From Diphasiastrum complanatum (taxonomy: Eukaryota; Streptophyta; Lycopodiopsida; Lycopodiales; Lycopodiaceae), in the NCBI GenBank assembly GCA_029204225.1, contig CM055103.1, positions 46,946,703-47,010,702 on the forward strand: a stretch of 64,000 nt of DNA. Direction: 5' to 3'. Each line of letters opens with the position of its first letter. Positions within the stretch are counted from its first letter, which is position 1. The position numbers and the translations under genes are program-made. A model generated the notes under the pieces. It saw nothing but the letters and a program-made list of their open reading frames with translations, had not been told where the DNA came from and made no database searches. Shown here one piece after another: positions 21,180 to 32,783 of the stretch.

Positions 21180-21835
21180 AATGACGGACTGCCACTTGCA
21201 CATGCACATTTGTTGTTCACATGCACATTTCGTTCACGTAAAGGATACTTTGTGCCTATTCTGCCCACTTTTTGAACAAATTAAAAAGCAAAATAGGCAT
21301 ATGTTTTTTTCAAAAGAAAAATTGCTGCTCGTTCTAGCCTACATGTCAAGAGTCAGGCGTCAGGCGCTAGACTGCCATGTGGCAGCATTAGAGTGGTTGG
21401 AAAAAGTCAGACTCCTCATTATGCTTCATAATGAGCATGTAAAAATTTTCAAAGTATCCATTATGCAATGGAAAGCGCTAGGCACAAGCCATTATGCCTG
21501 GTTTGGCTTTCCAAAAAAGTTTAGGCTTGACCCCTTCGGGCTTAGCCTAAAAAAATTATGGAAATCCTTACCAGGCAGAATGGCATGTGCCCGGCCCATT
21601 CCATAGTACGTAATGCATACTTGGTGACTATTCTGCCCATTTTTTGAATAGATTAAAAAACAAAAATGTCATCTATTTTCTTCAAAAAATAATTGGTGCA
21701 CTTTCCAACCTGCGCGTCAAGCGTCAGACTACCACGTGGCAGTTTTTAACTGGTCAAAAAAAGTCAAAGTGCTAATTACTTTTCATAAAAGAAGATTGTT
21801 TATGTGGGAGAAAAATTGACACTCACTCAGTTCAC
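21180..21835. repeat. Foldback repeat family, two tandem units of about 372 bp
   Basis: Unit 1 (from about 21241) and unit 2 (from about 21616) share TATTCTGCCCA followed by TTTTTGAA, and ACTGCCATGTGGCAG or ACTACCACGTGGCAG. Unit 1 contains a palindrome at 21465-21603 with arms around GGCTTTCC/GGAAATCC and an inner TTTAGGC...GCCTAAA stem, and a perfect small stem CTCATTATG/CATAATGAG at 21416-21436. A third member is at 51850-52147. It looks like a non-autonomous foldback or MITE-like family. Confidence 0.65.
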
Positions 21836-22206
21836 ATGGCTACATACTTTGTTGGTGAAATACAAGGACTATTTCTCATGGGCTTACAAGGATCTGAAGG
21901 GTATGCCACCAACCGTAGTCCCCAACACACCATACCCTTGGTGGATGGAGCAGTCCCCAAGGTGAGCCAATATTATCGCTGCAATCCCAACTACACGGAA
22001 CTAATCAAACGAGAATTGCAGAAGCTGCTCGACCCTGATTTCATCTATGAAATTGAGCATACATAATGGGTATCGCCAATAGTCATAGTACCCAAAAAGA
22101 ACGTCAAAATACGAATCTGTGTAAATCTGAAAGCTTTAAATGCGGTTACAAAGAAAGATCATTTTTTCTTACCTTTCATGGAAAGTGTTCTGGATCGAGT
22201 AGTTTA
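21836..22206 (+). pseudogene. pol: Gypsy reverse transcriptase N-terminal fragment
   Basis: The frame includes QHTIPLVDGAVPKVSQYYRC, NPNYTELIKRELQKLLDPDF and IYEIEHT, then a stop, then WVSPIVIVPKKN, KIRICVNLKALNAVTKKDHF and LPFMESVLDRV. These are the first RT blocks of a plant Gypsy. Upstream, YFSWAYKDLKGMPPTVV lies in another frame, so a frameshift is present. It ends abruptly and no catalytic block remains. Confidence 0.8.
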
Positions 22207-23591
22207 AACAAAGTGATATCAAATTTCCTATTATAAAATACAAACGTATGAAGATCATGGTTATATTTCAAAATCAAACTATAAATCCATTGCACAAAAT
22301 AATTTGATAAATTTTTAAATTCTATCTTAATAGTACATCAATTTAATCTCTAAAAAAAGTTCAACTTATTGTTCTCGTGTTATGTCATGAACGCCTTCCC
22401 ATAGGCTAAAATTGTTGGCTTGACATGAAGTAAAAATACAACAATATGATATAGCAAGGCCTTTGTGTTAGAATACTGTATGGTTCTTGTTTTAATAATT
22501 CATATTATCCTTTACTATTGATTTCTTCACCAACTCCCATGAGCAACTTTAACACATAGTATATTGCATTTGCAAGACAAGGGCAACATAAAAAAACATT
22601 TAACAAATATGCATATTGAAAGAGATCATAAATCATCAACCATTCAAACTCTTTGAAATACATCAACTCATAAAAAAATGTATTTTTTCAAGCACAAGCG
22701 TATTACTTGGAAGGGTACGTAGTAGCCAATACTTGTTAGAATGTAAACTGCTCTCTCTGTCCTTTTGAAGCCAGGAAAGATCCAGAAATGTTGGCTACTG
22801 CAGCACAATCTCTACAATTGCAGTATATACTATGGATATTTGCATATCAGAACCAAGACTTTCTGCACAACCAGCTGGGTAGCCTGAAAATTCGTTATCA
22901 ACTAACGCGATTATCAACACGAGGAAATCCTGCAGAATCAGCTGAGGAAAACAAACATACATGTCTATGCATAAATTCTCTCTTGTGTTTCCTCGTTTAT
23001 GCGGCAGATTGGAGTAAACTCCTGGCCTCAGGGAGAGGAGATTACGTAATCACTAATGCCACTTATTGGAGCGCCGTTTATACTTGAATTTGTACTGTTC
23101 TTTCAACTGCAAAAACCGAAACTAGCTAACTGCCTATACTCTCGACCAGCAGACAAATGAAAGCTTTAATTGTTCACTTATCATGAACCCTTCAGTTGAA
23201 GAAGCCACAAAATGAGCCAAATGAAAAATGAGTAACAGTAGATTGTCTAACTTCCAATCTAATCAGATAGACAGAAAAGGATGAGAGAGAAAGAGTGAGA
23301 AGGGATGGCGATTATGACAGATTGCGGTAGAAAACAACACAATCGCTGCACTCACAGTCTAGGTATTTGCACATCCGGCAGCCAAGACAAACACATCACC
23401 AATCGCAATTGCGCTCTCTTGGACAACCCCTTATCTGCTGTCGCACCCTTCTTTCTGCCAACTCCTCGCATGAAGCCAACCTACTGCAATAGCATCACCA
23501 TTAAACGTAAGTTAACTTGCCGTATCTATACTGAAAGCGCAGCTCACTTCATACTCTAACCTGCAAGCAAACAGCTTATATTAAACCACCT
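22207..23591. other. No recognised gene
   Basis: AT-rich. Frames at 22788-23087 and 23305-23559 show no domain and no coding-like neighbours. No repeat of note. Confidence 0.45.
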
Positions 23592-23951
23592 TGTTTGATT
23601 ATTAGGCCCCGGTAGCTAGAGCCTAATTAGTGGTAGTTGATATGAAATACGTCTTCTGCAGTCGAATCGGTGAGTTTGTTCTTTTTTTGTCTTTTCAGAT
23701 CGTTTTTTCTATGAATTATAATGGTAGTATTCACACTGAGGTAAATAATAACTAAATATTATGTGACCGTCAGTTACATTCAAGACGACGTTTGAGAGGG
23801 ACGCCTATTCCACCTGTTCGCACCTATGTAGAGGCTTCAGCCTACAATATGTAGTTAGAGTTTCTCTGGCTCTCTCTCTTGGTGTGTGATGCTCTCTCTC
23901 TTTCCTCTCTCGCTGATCTTGTGATAGCTGCTTGCTGCCCATTCTGTATCA
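23592..23951 (+). repeat. Orphan 5' LTR
   Basis: The right edge is firm: CA at 23950-23951 directly abuts a perfect PBS. The left edge is tentative, set at TGTTTGATTATTAGG (23592). CT-rich runs lie near the right end, as in many U5 regions. No gag or pol of this element was found downstream, so most of it has been deleted. Confidence 0.5.
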
Positions 23952-23963
23952 TGGTATCAGAGC
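23952..23963 (+). other. Primer-binding site of the orphan LTR element
   Basis: TGGTATCAGAGC is a perfect 12-nt complement to the plant initiator-Met tRNA 3' end, next to an LTR CA end. Confidence 0.85.
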
Positions 23964-25077
23964 GAGGTTTGTCCACACCTTCCATTCACGGCCGACATCT
24001 CCCTGTCTGAACACTAGATTTGAACTGTGCTTTTCAAGTCTTGAAAATGTAGAGCTTTTGTCTGTATCGTGAAAGTCTGGGTGGGACTTGCTGTAAATAA
24101 TTCTTACGATCAAGATGAGGGTACTACAGGCCTGTGTGAAGTTGTTTCTATGGAGCGCTGCTTCCTATGAGTTAGGCTCAACGATTCTGCTTAACGTATC
24201 ACCATGCAGCGATATGCATCTGCATGTGTGAACAGAGAGAGACCTGCTATCGTACTGAACAGCACCAACAACGGGATGGTCCTGCATTTGCCTTGCAGCA
24301 CCATCGTTACCTAGGTCTTAATTATTGGGATCTCATTTTTTTCACAAATTTGATTGTTGTAATTTTCTCATGGACGAAATCTTGATACTACGTAACTCTA
24401 ATGAATAGAATCTTGAAACTACATAGGCCTCCTGGATGGAGTTAAAAAAACACCTTGCACGGACTACCTGAGATGCTTATGATTAGCATGAATGCTATAA
24501 GCATGACTTATGAACATGGGTTTTACTTGTAAATATAGCTGGTTACACAAGTACAGAATTTTGCATAGCTTTACTCTTCAAGAACTGTCGTAGCATGTTC
24601 ACTTTAGATCATAAGATATTAGTGTAGTATATAGGATTATCGTTCCCACAAAGATGGATAGTTCACAATAATTGGAAAAAATAAGGCTTTTTATGTTTTA
24701 GAATATGAAAACCTGGTTATCCTCACATATTAGAGAGATCAGGCTGCCAATACTACCTTAATGTAATGCAATAGTACCACACTAGTTAAGTTGATTTTCC
24801 AAAGTTTCAAATAATTCTGATGAAATACTCAGAGTTCTTAGTGATTTCAAAAGTTCGACAAGATTAAATCTATCGACAATTGATTTACTCCTTATCAAGA
24901 AGTTTTGATAGATTCTGTTCTACTAGATCTGAGGTAATTATTTCCCACAGTCAAATCTTAGAAATTGTTAGCCATGGTTTGGAACTGTCGAACAATATTA
25001 TTCGACAATGAACTACACTCGAACACTTCTAAAATGGAGTTCAACATTCATTAATGAATCTCACTTCCGAATAGGTA
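23964..25077. other. No recognised gene; right part is the flank of Copia B
   Basis: No gag start or domain follows the PBS. The sequence just left of 25078 is the original host-side flank of Copia B. Its counterpart beside Copia A has been lost. Confidence 0.45.
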
Positions 25078-25082
25078 CTAGA

Positions 25083-26055
25083 TGATGGAAAAAATATAAA
25101 AATAATTGTGCAAATCTATCAAGCTCTGTAACGTAATGAAACGAAACGAAACGAAAGTAGACAAAACGAAGCGAAGCGAAACTTGAACGAGCTCTGATAT
25201 TGATATTGCTGAAGCGTAGTAATCGCGAAGCGAAACGAAACGTGAAGCAAAAATAGTCGCAAACGAAATCAATTTGGATGGAGTTCGAATATGATTGCTG
25301 GTCATTGCCTGCTATATCATTCTTACAATCCTCTAGAATGTAGACAGACACTGCTGACCTACGTTATAGATTAATATAGCATTCAACAAGATTGAACCAG
25401 TGTGCGGAATTGATTAAACAAGTAAATGAGATACACAAATAATAGAAGACAACAATTCATTTGAGATTAGCCAAAATTCTGAATAATATGTGCATATTAA
25501 CTACAATATCATCTATTAATCCTCTTGAGATCGAGCACTGCGTGACAGACCCACATAGCGCATTGGCGTGAGAGAAGCGGCGTTCTCCCAAGAATAGTGT
25601 CTCGCTTACTAGCGGACTTGTTGGATCTTTGTGGATCCTGCTTACAAAATTGTCTCACTCACAGGCGGACTTCTATTCTATATTTTTCATCTATCTGTAT
25701 ATGTTTCATGCATATAGCAAACGTGTATATTTTGCAAACTTTTTTGTGTCGCTTCGAGTAACATTCTTGATCAGACAGATTAAACATCTATAACTAATCA
25801 TGGATTACAAGAGCGGTGGATTAGGCATGTCCTAATGCTCTTTTGTTGTTGTCACCATATCAGATCAGGGATTTGCACTTTATAGTACTTGGTTGATCTT
25901 CCTGGTCCTTTGGAGCACGAAGTGTTTTGCATTGCGAACATTTTCGTTTCGTGTTGTGTCGTGTTGTTCGAGAACATTTTCGTTTTGTGTCTTTTCGTCA
26001 AATTGAGAGTTGAAAGCTAGCGAAGCTTTGGTAATTGAAACGTTTTGTTTCTTCA
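25083..26055 (-). repeat. 3' LTR of Copia B
   Basis: The plus strand runs from TGATGGAAAAAAT to GTTTTGTTTCTTCA, 973 bp. It has many GAAACGAAGCGAAAC-like short repeats between 25135 and 25240. The inner edge meets the polypurine tract at 26056-26065 (minus-strand GAGAGGGAGC). Confidence 0.9.
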
Positions 26056-26065
26056 GCTCCCTCTC

Positions 26066-27178
26066 AAAGCATGATAGCTTGATGACTCCAAGATTGCTCC
26101 TCTATTTCTCGAACAGACCTTTGTCTAAGGCCTTTCCAAAAATGTCAGCAACCATCTCCTTCGTTCCAATGAAAGTAGTCTTTCTTCCTGATCAGATCCC
26201 TTATCAAGTGGTACTTGATTGCGATGTGTTTCGTCCTTGAGTAAAACACAAGATCCTTTGTCAAATGTATTGTGGATGTATTGTCCATAATCAGAGGTTC
26301 ATTCCTCATTTCACCTAATTCATCAAGGAACTATTGGAGCCAAATGATTTCATTGGCCATCTTTGTTGTTGCTACGTATTCTACTTTGTAGGATGACTAA
26401 GCCACAATGGTCTGTTTTTTGTTGACCCAGAGAATTGCTGCTCTTGATGCGATGGTGCATCCTCCTGAGACACTTTTGTAGTCGTCATTGAGAGATGCCC
26501 AGCTAGCATCACTGTATGAAAGCATCTGGAACCCTGCATCATGAGAATAACACAATCCAAAATCCTTCGTTAATTGAAGGTATTGCAAGATTCGTTTCGC
26601 AATCTTCCAATGAGTCGAGCCTGGATTCGTACTGAATTGGATCATCCTGAACATGGCATAAGCAATGTCAGGACGTGTGTTATCTGCAAGATACATTTGT
26701 GATCCAATTAGCTTCTTGTATGGTATATGCTGCATCAATTATCTTTCCTCTCAGTCTTCGAGCAATCTTCATTTGTCAAGATTGTTCCTACAAGCATTGG
26801 AGTATTTGCTACTTTGCAATTCATCTTCCCAAAATCTTCTAAGTTCTTATGGGTATATCTGGACTGGTGAAGGTACAATTTCCCTTCCTCATAGTCTCTG
26901 TCAATCCGTAAGCCAAGATAACATCTGGCTTCTACTAGGTCTACAATCTCAAAATGTTTCGAGATGTCATACTTCACCTCAACAATAAGTTCCTCACTTT
27001 TGCAGAGTATCAGAGTGTCGTCCACATATACAGCTACAATGATGATCTTTCCATTTATAAATCCTACATAAACATTGGAATCAGCTATTAGTGGCTTGAA
27101 TCCTAAGGATTTCAGGGCTTGATCTTCCTTCTTATACCATTGTCGCGCTGATTGCTTTAGATTCATAACTGATAGGAT
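26066..27178 (-). pseudogene. pol: Copia B reverse transcriptase C-terminal half and RNase H
   Basis: On the minus strand from about 27178: QSARQWYKKEDQALKSLGFK, then IIVAVYVDDTLILCKSEEL with both catalytic Asp, CYLGLRIDRDYEEGKLYLHQ, the IPYKKLIGSQMYLADNTRPD block, then RNase H SYSDASWASLNDDYKS and the end blocks around 26100-26250. Frame breaks occur near 26738 and 26397. The first half of RT is deleted, so no working enzyme is possible. Confidence 0.9.
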
Positions 27179-28247
27179 CATTGTTGGCCATTGTTCTGCT
27201 CTCACCAAATTTGACGTCTCTGACTGTCTTCATTGTGTTTGTCTCTGGCATATAAACTCTATAGTATGATGAATGATTGTCATATCCTACAAGATATCCT
27301 TGTTTTGCTTTCTCATCAATCTTCTTTCGAAGCTTGTCAGGAAAATGTGCATATGCTACACTGCCCAAGATTCGAATATGAGCCAGATTGGGTATTGTAC
27401 CCCACCATAATTCGTGTGGTGTTGTGTGAGGAACACCGGATTTTCCTGTCCTGTTCTAAATATAAGCAGCTGTAGCTACTGCTTCAGCCCGCAACACTCT
27501 TGGAGCCTTCGAATAGGCCATCATAGACCTGGCAGCTTCCATAAGAGTCATGTTCTTTCTTTCTGCAACACCGTTGTGGTGTGGTGTATAAGATGTAGTT
27601 CTTCTGTGAGTGATTCCTCGATCATTGCAAAACTCAGTGAATCGGTTTGAGATGTATTCTCCACCCCGATATGTTCTGATATGCTTCACCTTATTCCTTG
27701 TGCATCTTTCTACCCAATTCACATACTCTGTGAATTTGTCAAATGCTTCTGATTTATTGTTAATGAGGTAGACTCTGGCAAACTTACTTTAATCATCAAT
27801 AAAGGTGATATAATATTGCGAGTCTCCTACTGAGATCACGTTGAAAGGTCCACAGATGTTTGAATGTACTAGCTCCAGAATCTTTGTCGTTTTGTAGGAG
27901 TCCTTGACAGAAGGAGTACGTGACATCTTACCCTTTATACATGCATCACAAGTCATCGAACTGGTTGCATTCGAGATGCTTGCCCCTGTGATTGCTCCAT
28001 GATGGTTTGCTTGATATAGTACCATTGAATTCATATGGCATAGTCTCTTGTGCCATAGAATATTTGACGAATCATCATGGGTTTGATGAACTTGATCTGC
28101 AGGTAGGCGTACCTTCAAGTGATATAGATTGTCTTTTCTTCTACCTTGAGTGATCAGTGTACTGGTGCTTGCATTGCCAACATTGCATGCTTCATCTGAG
28201 AACGTTACACGCATCCCAGCATCAGCTATTCTTGCCATTGATAACAA
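27132..28247 (-). pseudogene. pol: Copia B integrase
   Basis: On the minus strand: LWHKRLCHMNSMVLYQANHH and CDACIKGK give a full HHCC zinc domain. LVHSNICGPFNVIS has Asn where the first catalytic Asp is expected. NGVAERKNMTLMEAARSMMA retains the Glu, but the second block reads IRTYRGGEY, with Tyr for Asp. The C-terminal part is VAYAHFPDKLRKKIDEKAKQ, GYLVGYDNHSSYYRVYMPET. Two of the three DDE residues are therefore lost. The frame breaks at about 27789 and 27456. Confidence 0.9.
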
Positions 28248-28572
28248 GTCCTACTGTAGTGTAGGCACAAACAGAACGTCTTCGAGTCGTCTGTCTCTGC
28301 CGTTTGTGTTGAGCCATAGTGAACCAATACCATTCACTTGATGCTTTGATCCGTCTCCAAGAATGATGAATCTTGATGGATCTGCACTTCGTAAATCATA
28401 CATGATCCATCTTGATGTATTGAAGTGTGAGGTAGCTCTTGAATCAAGGATTACCTCCTATGTGTCAGGTGTTGATACTGCACACATGTCTGCACAGATG
28501 TAGGCGGTCAAATTTCCGTGATTCAGTCTTTCTTTGCCCATCTTCGAGCTCTCTGGTTCTTCGACATAGGAC
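28248..28572 (-). pseudogene. pol: Copia B protease fragment
   Basis: Minus-strand sequence matches 3418-3720 of Copia A: the ELEPESS-like piece, the ICADMCAVSTPDT-type lead-in, and a protease loop at 28430-28460 (LIQELPHT-type, displaced frame; D of DSGA in the A counterpart). It runs directly into the truncated 5' LTR at 28573 because of the gag deletion. Confidence 0.7.
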
Positions 28573-29408
28573 GATATTGATATTGCTGAAGCGAAGTAAT
28601 CGCGAAGCAAAAACAGTCATGAACAAAATTAATTCGGATGGAGTTCGGATATGATTGTTGGTCACTGCCTACTATATCATTCCTACAATCCTCCAGAATA
28701 TAGACAGACACTGCTGACCTACGTTATAGATTAATACAACATTCAACAAGATTGAACCAGTGTGCATAATTGATTTTACAAGTAAATGAGATACACGAAT
28801 AATAGCAGACAACAATTCATTCGAGATCAGACAAAAATTAGAATAATATGTGCATAATAACTACAATATCATCTATTAATCCTCTTGAGATCAAGCACTG
28901 TGTGACAGACCCACACAACGCATTGGTGTGAGAAAAGTGGCGTTCACCCACGAATAGTGTCTCGCTTACTAGCGGACTTCTTGGATCTCTGTGGATCTTG
29001 CTTACAAAATTGTCTCGCTCACAAGCGGACTTTTATTTAGTATTTTTTGTCTATTTGTATATGTTTGATGCATCTAGCAAATGTGTATATTTTGCAAACT
29101 TTTTCATGTCACTTCGAGTAACATTTTTGATCAGATAGATTAAACATCTATAACTAATCTTGGATTACAAGAGCGGTGGATTAGGCACGTCCTAATGCTC
29201 TTCTGCTGATGTCACCATATCACATCAGAGCTTCATAGTACTTGGTTGATCTTCCTGGTTCTTTGGAGCATGAAGTGTTTTGCATTGCGAACATTTTCGT
29301 TTCGTGTTGTGTCGTGCTATTCGCGAACATTTTCGTTTCGTGTCTTTTTGTCAAATTGAGAGTTAAAAGCTAGCAAAGCTTTGGTAATACAAACGTTTTG
29401 TTTCTTCA
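28573..29408 (-). repeat. 5' LTR of Copia B, inner end deleted
   Basis: The plus strand starts GATATTGATATTGCTGAAG, matching the left LTR from about 25197 onwards, and ends GTTTTGTTTCTTCA at 29408. About 110 bp of the LTR next to the PBS is missing. Confidence 0.88.
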
Positions 29409-29722
29409 CTAGATTCTCTATCTCTGATAAAAAGACTCAGAACTCAATCAATATACGAAATAGATTAACTTCAGAATTTTGTTATCCCAGGTGAATCCAT
29501 ATGATATTTCACTATAGAATAATATTCGACTGAATGAAAGTTCACTTTCAATAACTCGAATAAGTTTAAAGCTGCCAGACAGTGAGCATTGCTTAATTAT
29601 TTATTTTAGGAATCACATATGCCTGAAAGAACTAAACAAGTATCATAGCACACAGATTCTTTTAGTCCTCTATTGTGCACGACAGATTACTGACAAGTTC
29701 AGAATTACATACACTCTCAACG
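29409..29722. repeat. Flank duplicated (inverted) from 1176-1476
   Basis: Begins CTAGATTCTCTATCTCTGAT beside the LTR of B. It matches the reverse complement of the DNA left of Copia A until about CTGACAAGTTCAG. See the entry at 1176. Confidence 0.8.
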
Positions 29723-29857
29723 AAAGACTAAAGTTGAAGACGTGAAGCCCTAAATCCTTACATTAGACTACTAACAAAGTACATATAGAGAAATTACATA
29801 AACAGACATCCTTCAAATCATGAAGTGTGTCATTTTCTTCGTTAGGCGATAGTATAA

Positions 29858-30015
29858 TAAAGACGGCAATCACGTTTGCTGTTCATTGTAAATTATAAGA
29901 CGGCAGATGGAGGGCACCTGATGCTTGATGTATTGGAGCATTCCCACGTTGGGTTCAAGCGCACATCATGATAAAGACGGCGTTCACGTTTGCTGCTCAT
30001 TGTGAATCAGCGACT
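29858..30015. repeat. Inverted copy of the 116-bp tandem unit
   Basis: Contains AAGACGGCAATCACGTTTGC and AAGACGGCGTTCACGTTTGC, the reverse complement of the two copies at 13895-14060, with CATTCCCACGTTGG between them. It lies just outside the duplicated flank of Copia B. Confidence 0.75.
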
Positions 30016-30708
30016 CTTTTTACATTTTGTGCAGTCAATAAATTCATCGCGATGAGATCTTTCAGTCTTTCTCTTTCTGATTGGGTTGTCCTCTGGATTG
30101 TACACTCTCAGAGCTTCAACTTGATAAAATGGCACCTCTCTATTATTCTCAAAGATCCATATTTGCTTATCCCACTTCCCAGCAGAGTCGCAGCCGCCAT
30201 GTTGTGCAAATTCAGAGGGGTTCTCGAAGACTCCTATATATCAGTTCAAGTTGGAAAGTTATCAACATAACCCATTTATCTAGTTCATGGGTTGGGCAAA
30301 TGATTAGTGTTCACTTTACCCTTATCACAAGACTAGCAACTACGGAGAGAATTTGTAAAGGTATTTCTACTATTCTTGGGCTTGAGAATCTTTGCATCAC
30401 TGCAGAGCTTTATGAGTGATATTTTCGTGCAATTTCTATTCGGACAGCATTCAGTTGAAGTTGTTGTTGTGAGAGTAGACTTCCCATAAAAGGTTGATTC
30501 ATCAGCAAAGCCAAGAGAAATATGCTTATCTTTACAAAATCGAGTATTCACATCGCACACGATTGTTGATATGAAGTGAAGGCAGCTTAAAAAGAACACG
30601 GTACTGTAGTGGAGACTTTTAATAGAATATTAGAACACGTACCGTTGAACGTTTCCAATCAAGTAGAGCAACTGCAGAAGATCTTCATGATCCCAGAGTC
30701 ATATGCCT
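30016..30708. other. No recognised gene
   Basis: Frames at 30081-30419 and 30333-30599 show no known domain. No element ends were seen. Confidence 0.4.
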
Positions 30709-31023
30709 TCAAAACACCAATTGTATCTCCAAATGCGCTTGAAACGCACATCTGAATTCCTTGTGAGGAACTTCAGCTGTTTCGTTCTGGTTGCGTTGGG
30801 ACTTTTCTTCAGATCTTCGATGAGGCCTGTTACTTGGGCCCTCCCCATCGGAGCCTTCTTTGGAAACTTTCTCAGTCAATGCCTTTTCATAATTCAAATC
30901 CCGGGTTACTATTTCTGATAACTGTATAAGAACATCCGCAGCGTTACTCAGCTTGACATCTTGCTGGTTGAGTTGAGGGCTGTCTGGCTGCTGTGTTTTA
31001 GTGGTGTTTCTGTGTTTCGCCAT
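30709..31023 (-). CDS. Hypothetical 104-residue protein
   Basis: An open minus-strand frame starting MAKHRNTTKTQQPDSPQLNQ. The start context on the coding strand is AGGAAATGGCG, good for plant translation. The protein is hydrophilic with acidic and basic runs (TEKVSKEGSDGEGPSNRPHR) and no membrane segment or known domain. It ends LEIQLVF. A GT donor-like site (ACGGTACGT) lies about 60 bp downstream, but the intervening frames contain stops. It could be a first exon, a fragment of an unknown element or chance. This is the best candidate for a non-retroelement gene here, but it is weak. Confidence 0.25.
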   Translation of the reverse strand: MAKHRNTTKTQQPDSPQLNQQDVKLSNAADVLIQLSEIVTRDLNYEKALTEKVSKEGSDGEGPSNRPHRRSEEKSQRNQNETAEVPHKEFRCAFQAHLEIQLVF

Positions 31024-32014
31024 TTCCTCTTTTGAGCTTTTGAATCTCTTTCAAGCTTGTACGGTTGTTCCTGCTTCAAAGAAAAAGTTCGACCAAATAA
31101 CAACAAAGAAATCAACAAATGCTCAATCTTTGGATTTCTGCTACCTTTATATGTGGCCAGAAGTCATTAATAATTGATGCCATACTGTCTTTGCATGAAT
31201 CTACATGGATGCCAAAAAGCAGTTTCAGTCCCCAAAATTATTCTTTAGTTGTAAAACAAGCACACTATCCACATCAAACAATGCTTTCTGGCACCTAATA
31301 TTTGCCATAGTAGATAATTTTTCTATGCTCAAATGCATAGTTACACAATAACGTCTTTCTAGATATACATAACATTGTTCTATGCAAGTCCTAAACTGAA
31401 CAGTTATTTGGTAAGCTATTGTGACAATTCTCAAAGATGATGTGTGTCTAGTAGATGAAGTTGAGTTGAAAATTGTGGTATAGTTCAAATCTCTTCGAAT
31501 TGCCAAGGTTGTTAGATGTTTTTATTTTTTAAAGAATTTGCCAACATGCATGGAAAAGATGCTCAATCTTTTGAATTACCTTAATATATGACTGTAACAC
31601 TACATGTAGGGATCAAGATGCCCTCTTCTTCTAGGAGGGATTTTCATTTTAAATAACCAATAATCAATCAAAATGAGTCATGTTTTGCTACACAGTATAC
31701 TTTTCCAAATTCCACTATCAATTTGCTTGCCCAATGATAGATCTGAGTCCTGAGTGACAAGCAAACTACGTCTCTACTGAGTCTGTCCTTCAGAATCGCT
31801 ACATCTGCCCCCACGTGCATGACACCTCCTTAGTGTCTGATGATGCTACTATCCTTGCCTTTACCTAATTGCAAAGTAGCTCACTCACAAATGAGTTGTC
31901 TCCAGACAGTTAATCTAGCAGATTTGCAGTAAAAGGTGAAAAAAGTGACTTTGTCAAGTTGAGCTAAAATCACCGTTTCTCCACGGAAATTCATGATTGA
32001 ACACTCTACAGACT
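31024..32014. other. No recognised gene; possible LTR remnant before Copia F
   Basis: No domain seen. The last part may be the 5' LTR of Copia F, because TGGTATCAG follows at 32015, but no matching second LTR was found beyond 36911. Confidence 0.4.
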
Positions 32015-32023
32015 TGGTATCAG
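32015..32023 (+). other. Possible primer-binding site of Copia F
   Basis: TGGTATCAG followed by TAGGGCG matches the first nine bases of the usual plant PBS. It lies 770 bp before the gag ATG, a rather long leader. Confidence 0.35.
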
Positions 32024-32783
32024 TAGGGCGACCCTGCTCCAGGCCTCAGATCATGCTCAAATCGATCCAAAAATGAAATTGATCAAGCAAAAACCAGTTT
32101 GGGGAGGCGTGGCCGTAGACAGAGAGGAGCGTGGAGCTCACGCGCGACGAACGAGGCAGTAGCTTGGGGTTTTGAAGTGTCCAGCGGCTTCAGAAGTGTA
32201 GTTCGACGCACCGATCCAAGGAAGTCCACAAGATCATCTCCACAATGATCGACGGACAGGATTAATTGCATCTAGACCACAGAATTGAAACCTATCGTTG
32301 GATTTAACTGAAGTGGGCCCTGAAGAATTAAAGTGTATTTTGGCCTTCAATTTCATTAGAAAATTTCATACTGAAAGTGGAGTTGGGTCCCTTCACAAGT
32401 GAAGAGTGAAGTTTCTTCAAGGTGAAGAAACAGTTCAGTAACAAAGAAAATCCCTATTTTTGGGTCCTTTGCCCATTTTGACCCAAACGAAGGGCACCCA
32501 GACTGTACCTACAAGTACGGTACAACAGAGAAGAGTGATTGCAGCGGAGAAATTGTTCGGAGTGCGCCAAAAGTGATTTCACCATTCCACTGGGCACGTA
32601 GTTGGGAGTTGACAACTGAGTGCATTTCGGAAGGCGACGCCGATTTGGCTTTCAAATTGGTGGGAAAGTGGCAAGTAGCCTGGTAAGGGAAAAAGTGCAG
32701 GTCATTATTTTCAATTTCTGACATCACAGTTGGCCTCGGCATACTGCTTTTAGCCTACAACAGAAGTTTCAAGTAGGTTTGTG

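Larger units (their letters stand above)
25083..29408 (-). mobile_element. Copia element B with 5-bp target duplication
   Basis: A minus-strand Copia of the same family as A. CTAGA flanks it at 25078-25082 and 29409-29413, a 5-bp target-site duplication. It is 4.3 kb because of two deletions: one removes the inner end of the 5' LTR, the PBS and gag (junction at 28572/28573), the other removes the integrase C-terminal region and the first half of RT (junction near 27170-27180). It keeps the YVDD motif that A lost. Confidence 0.92.

Noticed and set aside
22788-23559. Two medium plus-strand frames as genes
   Set aside because: No domain, no consistent composition and no splice or promoter support.
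29968-30599. Overlapping frames on both strands as a host gene
   Set aside because: No recognised motif. The left part is the inverted 116-bp repeat.
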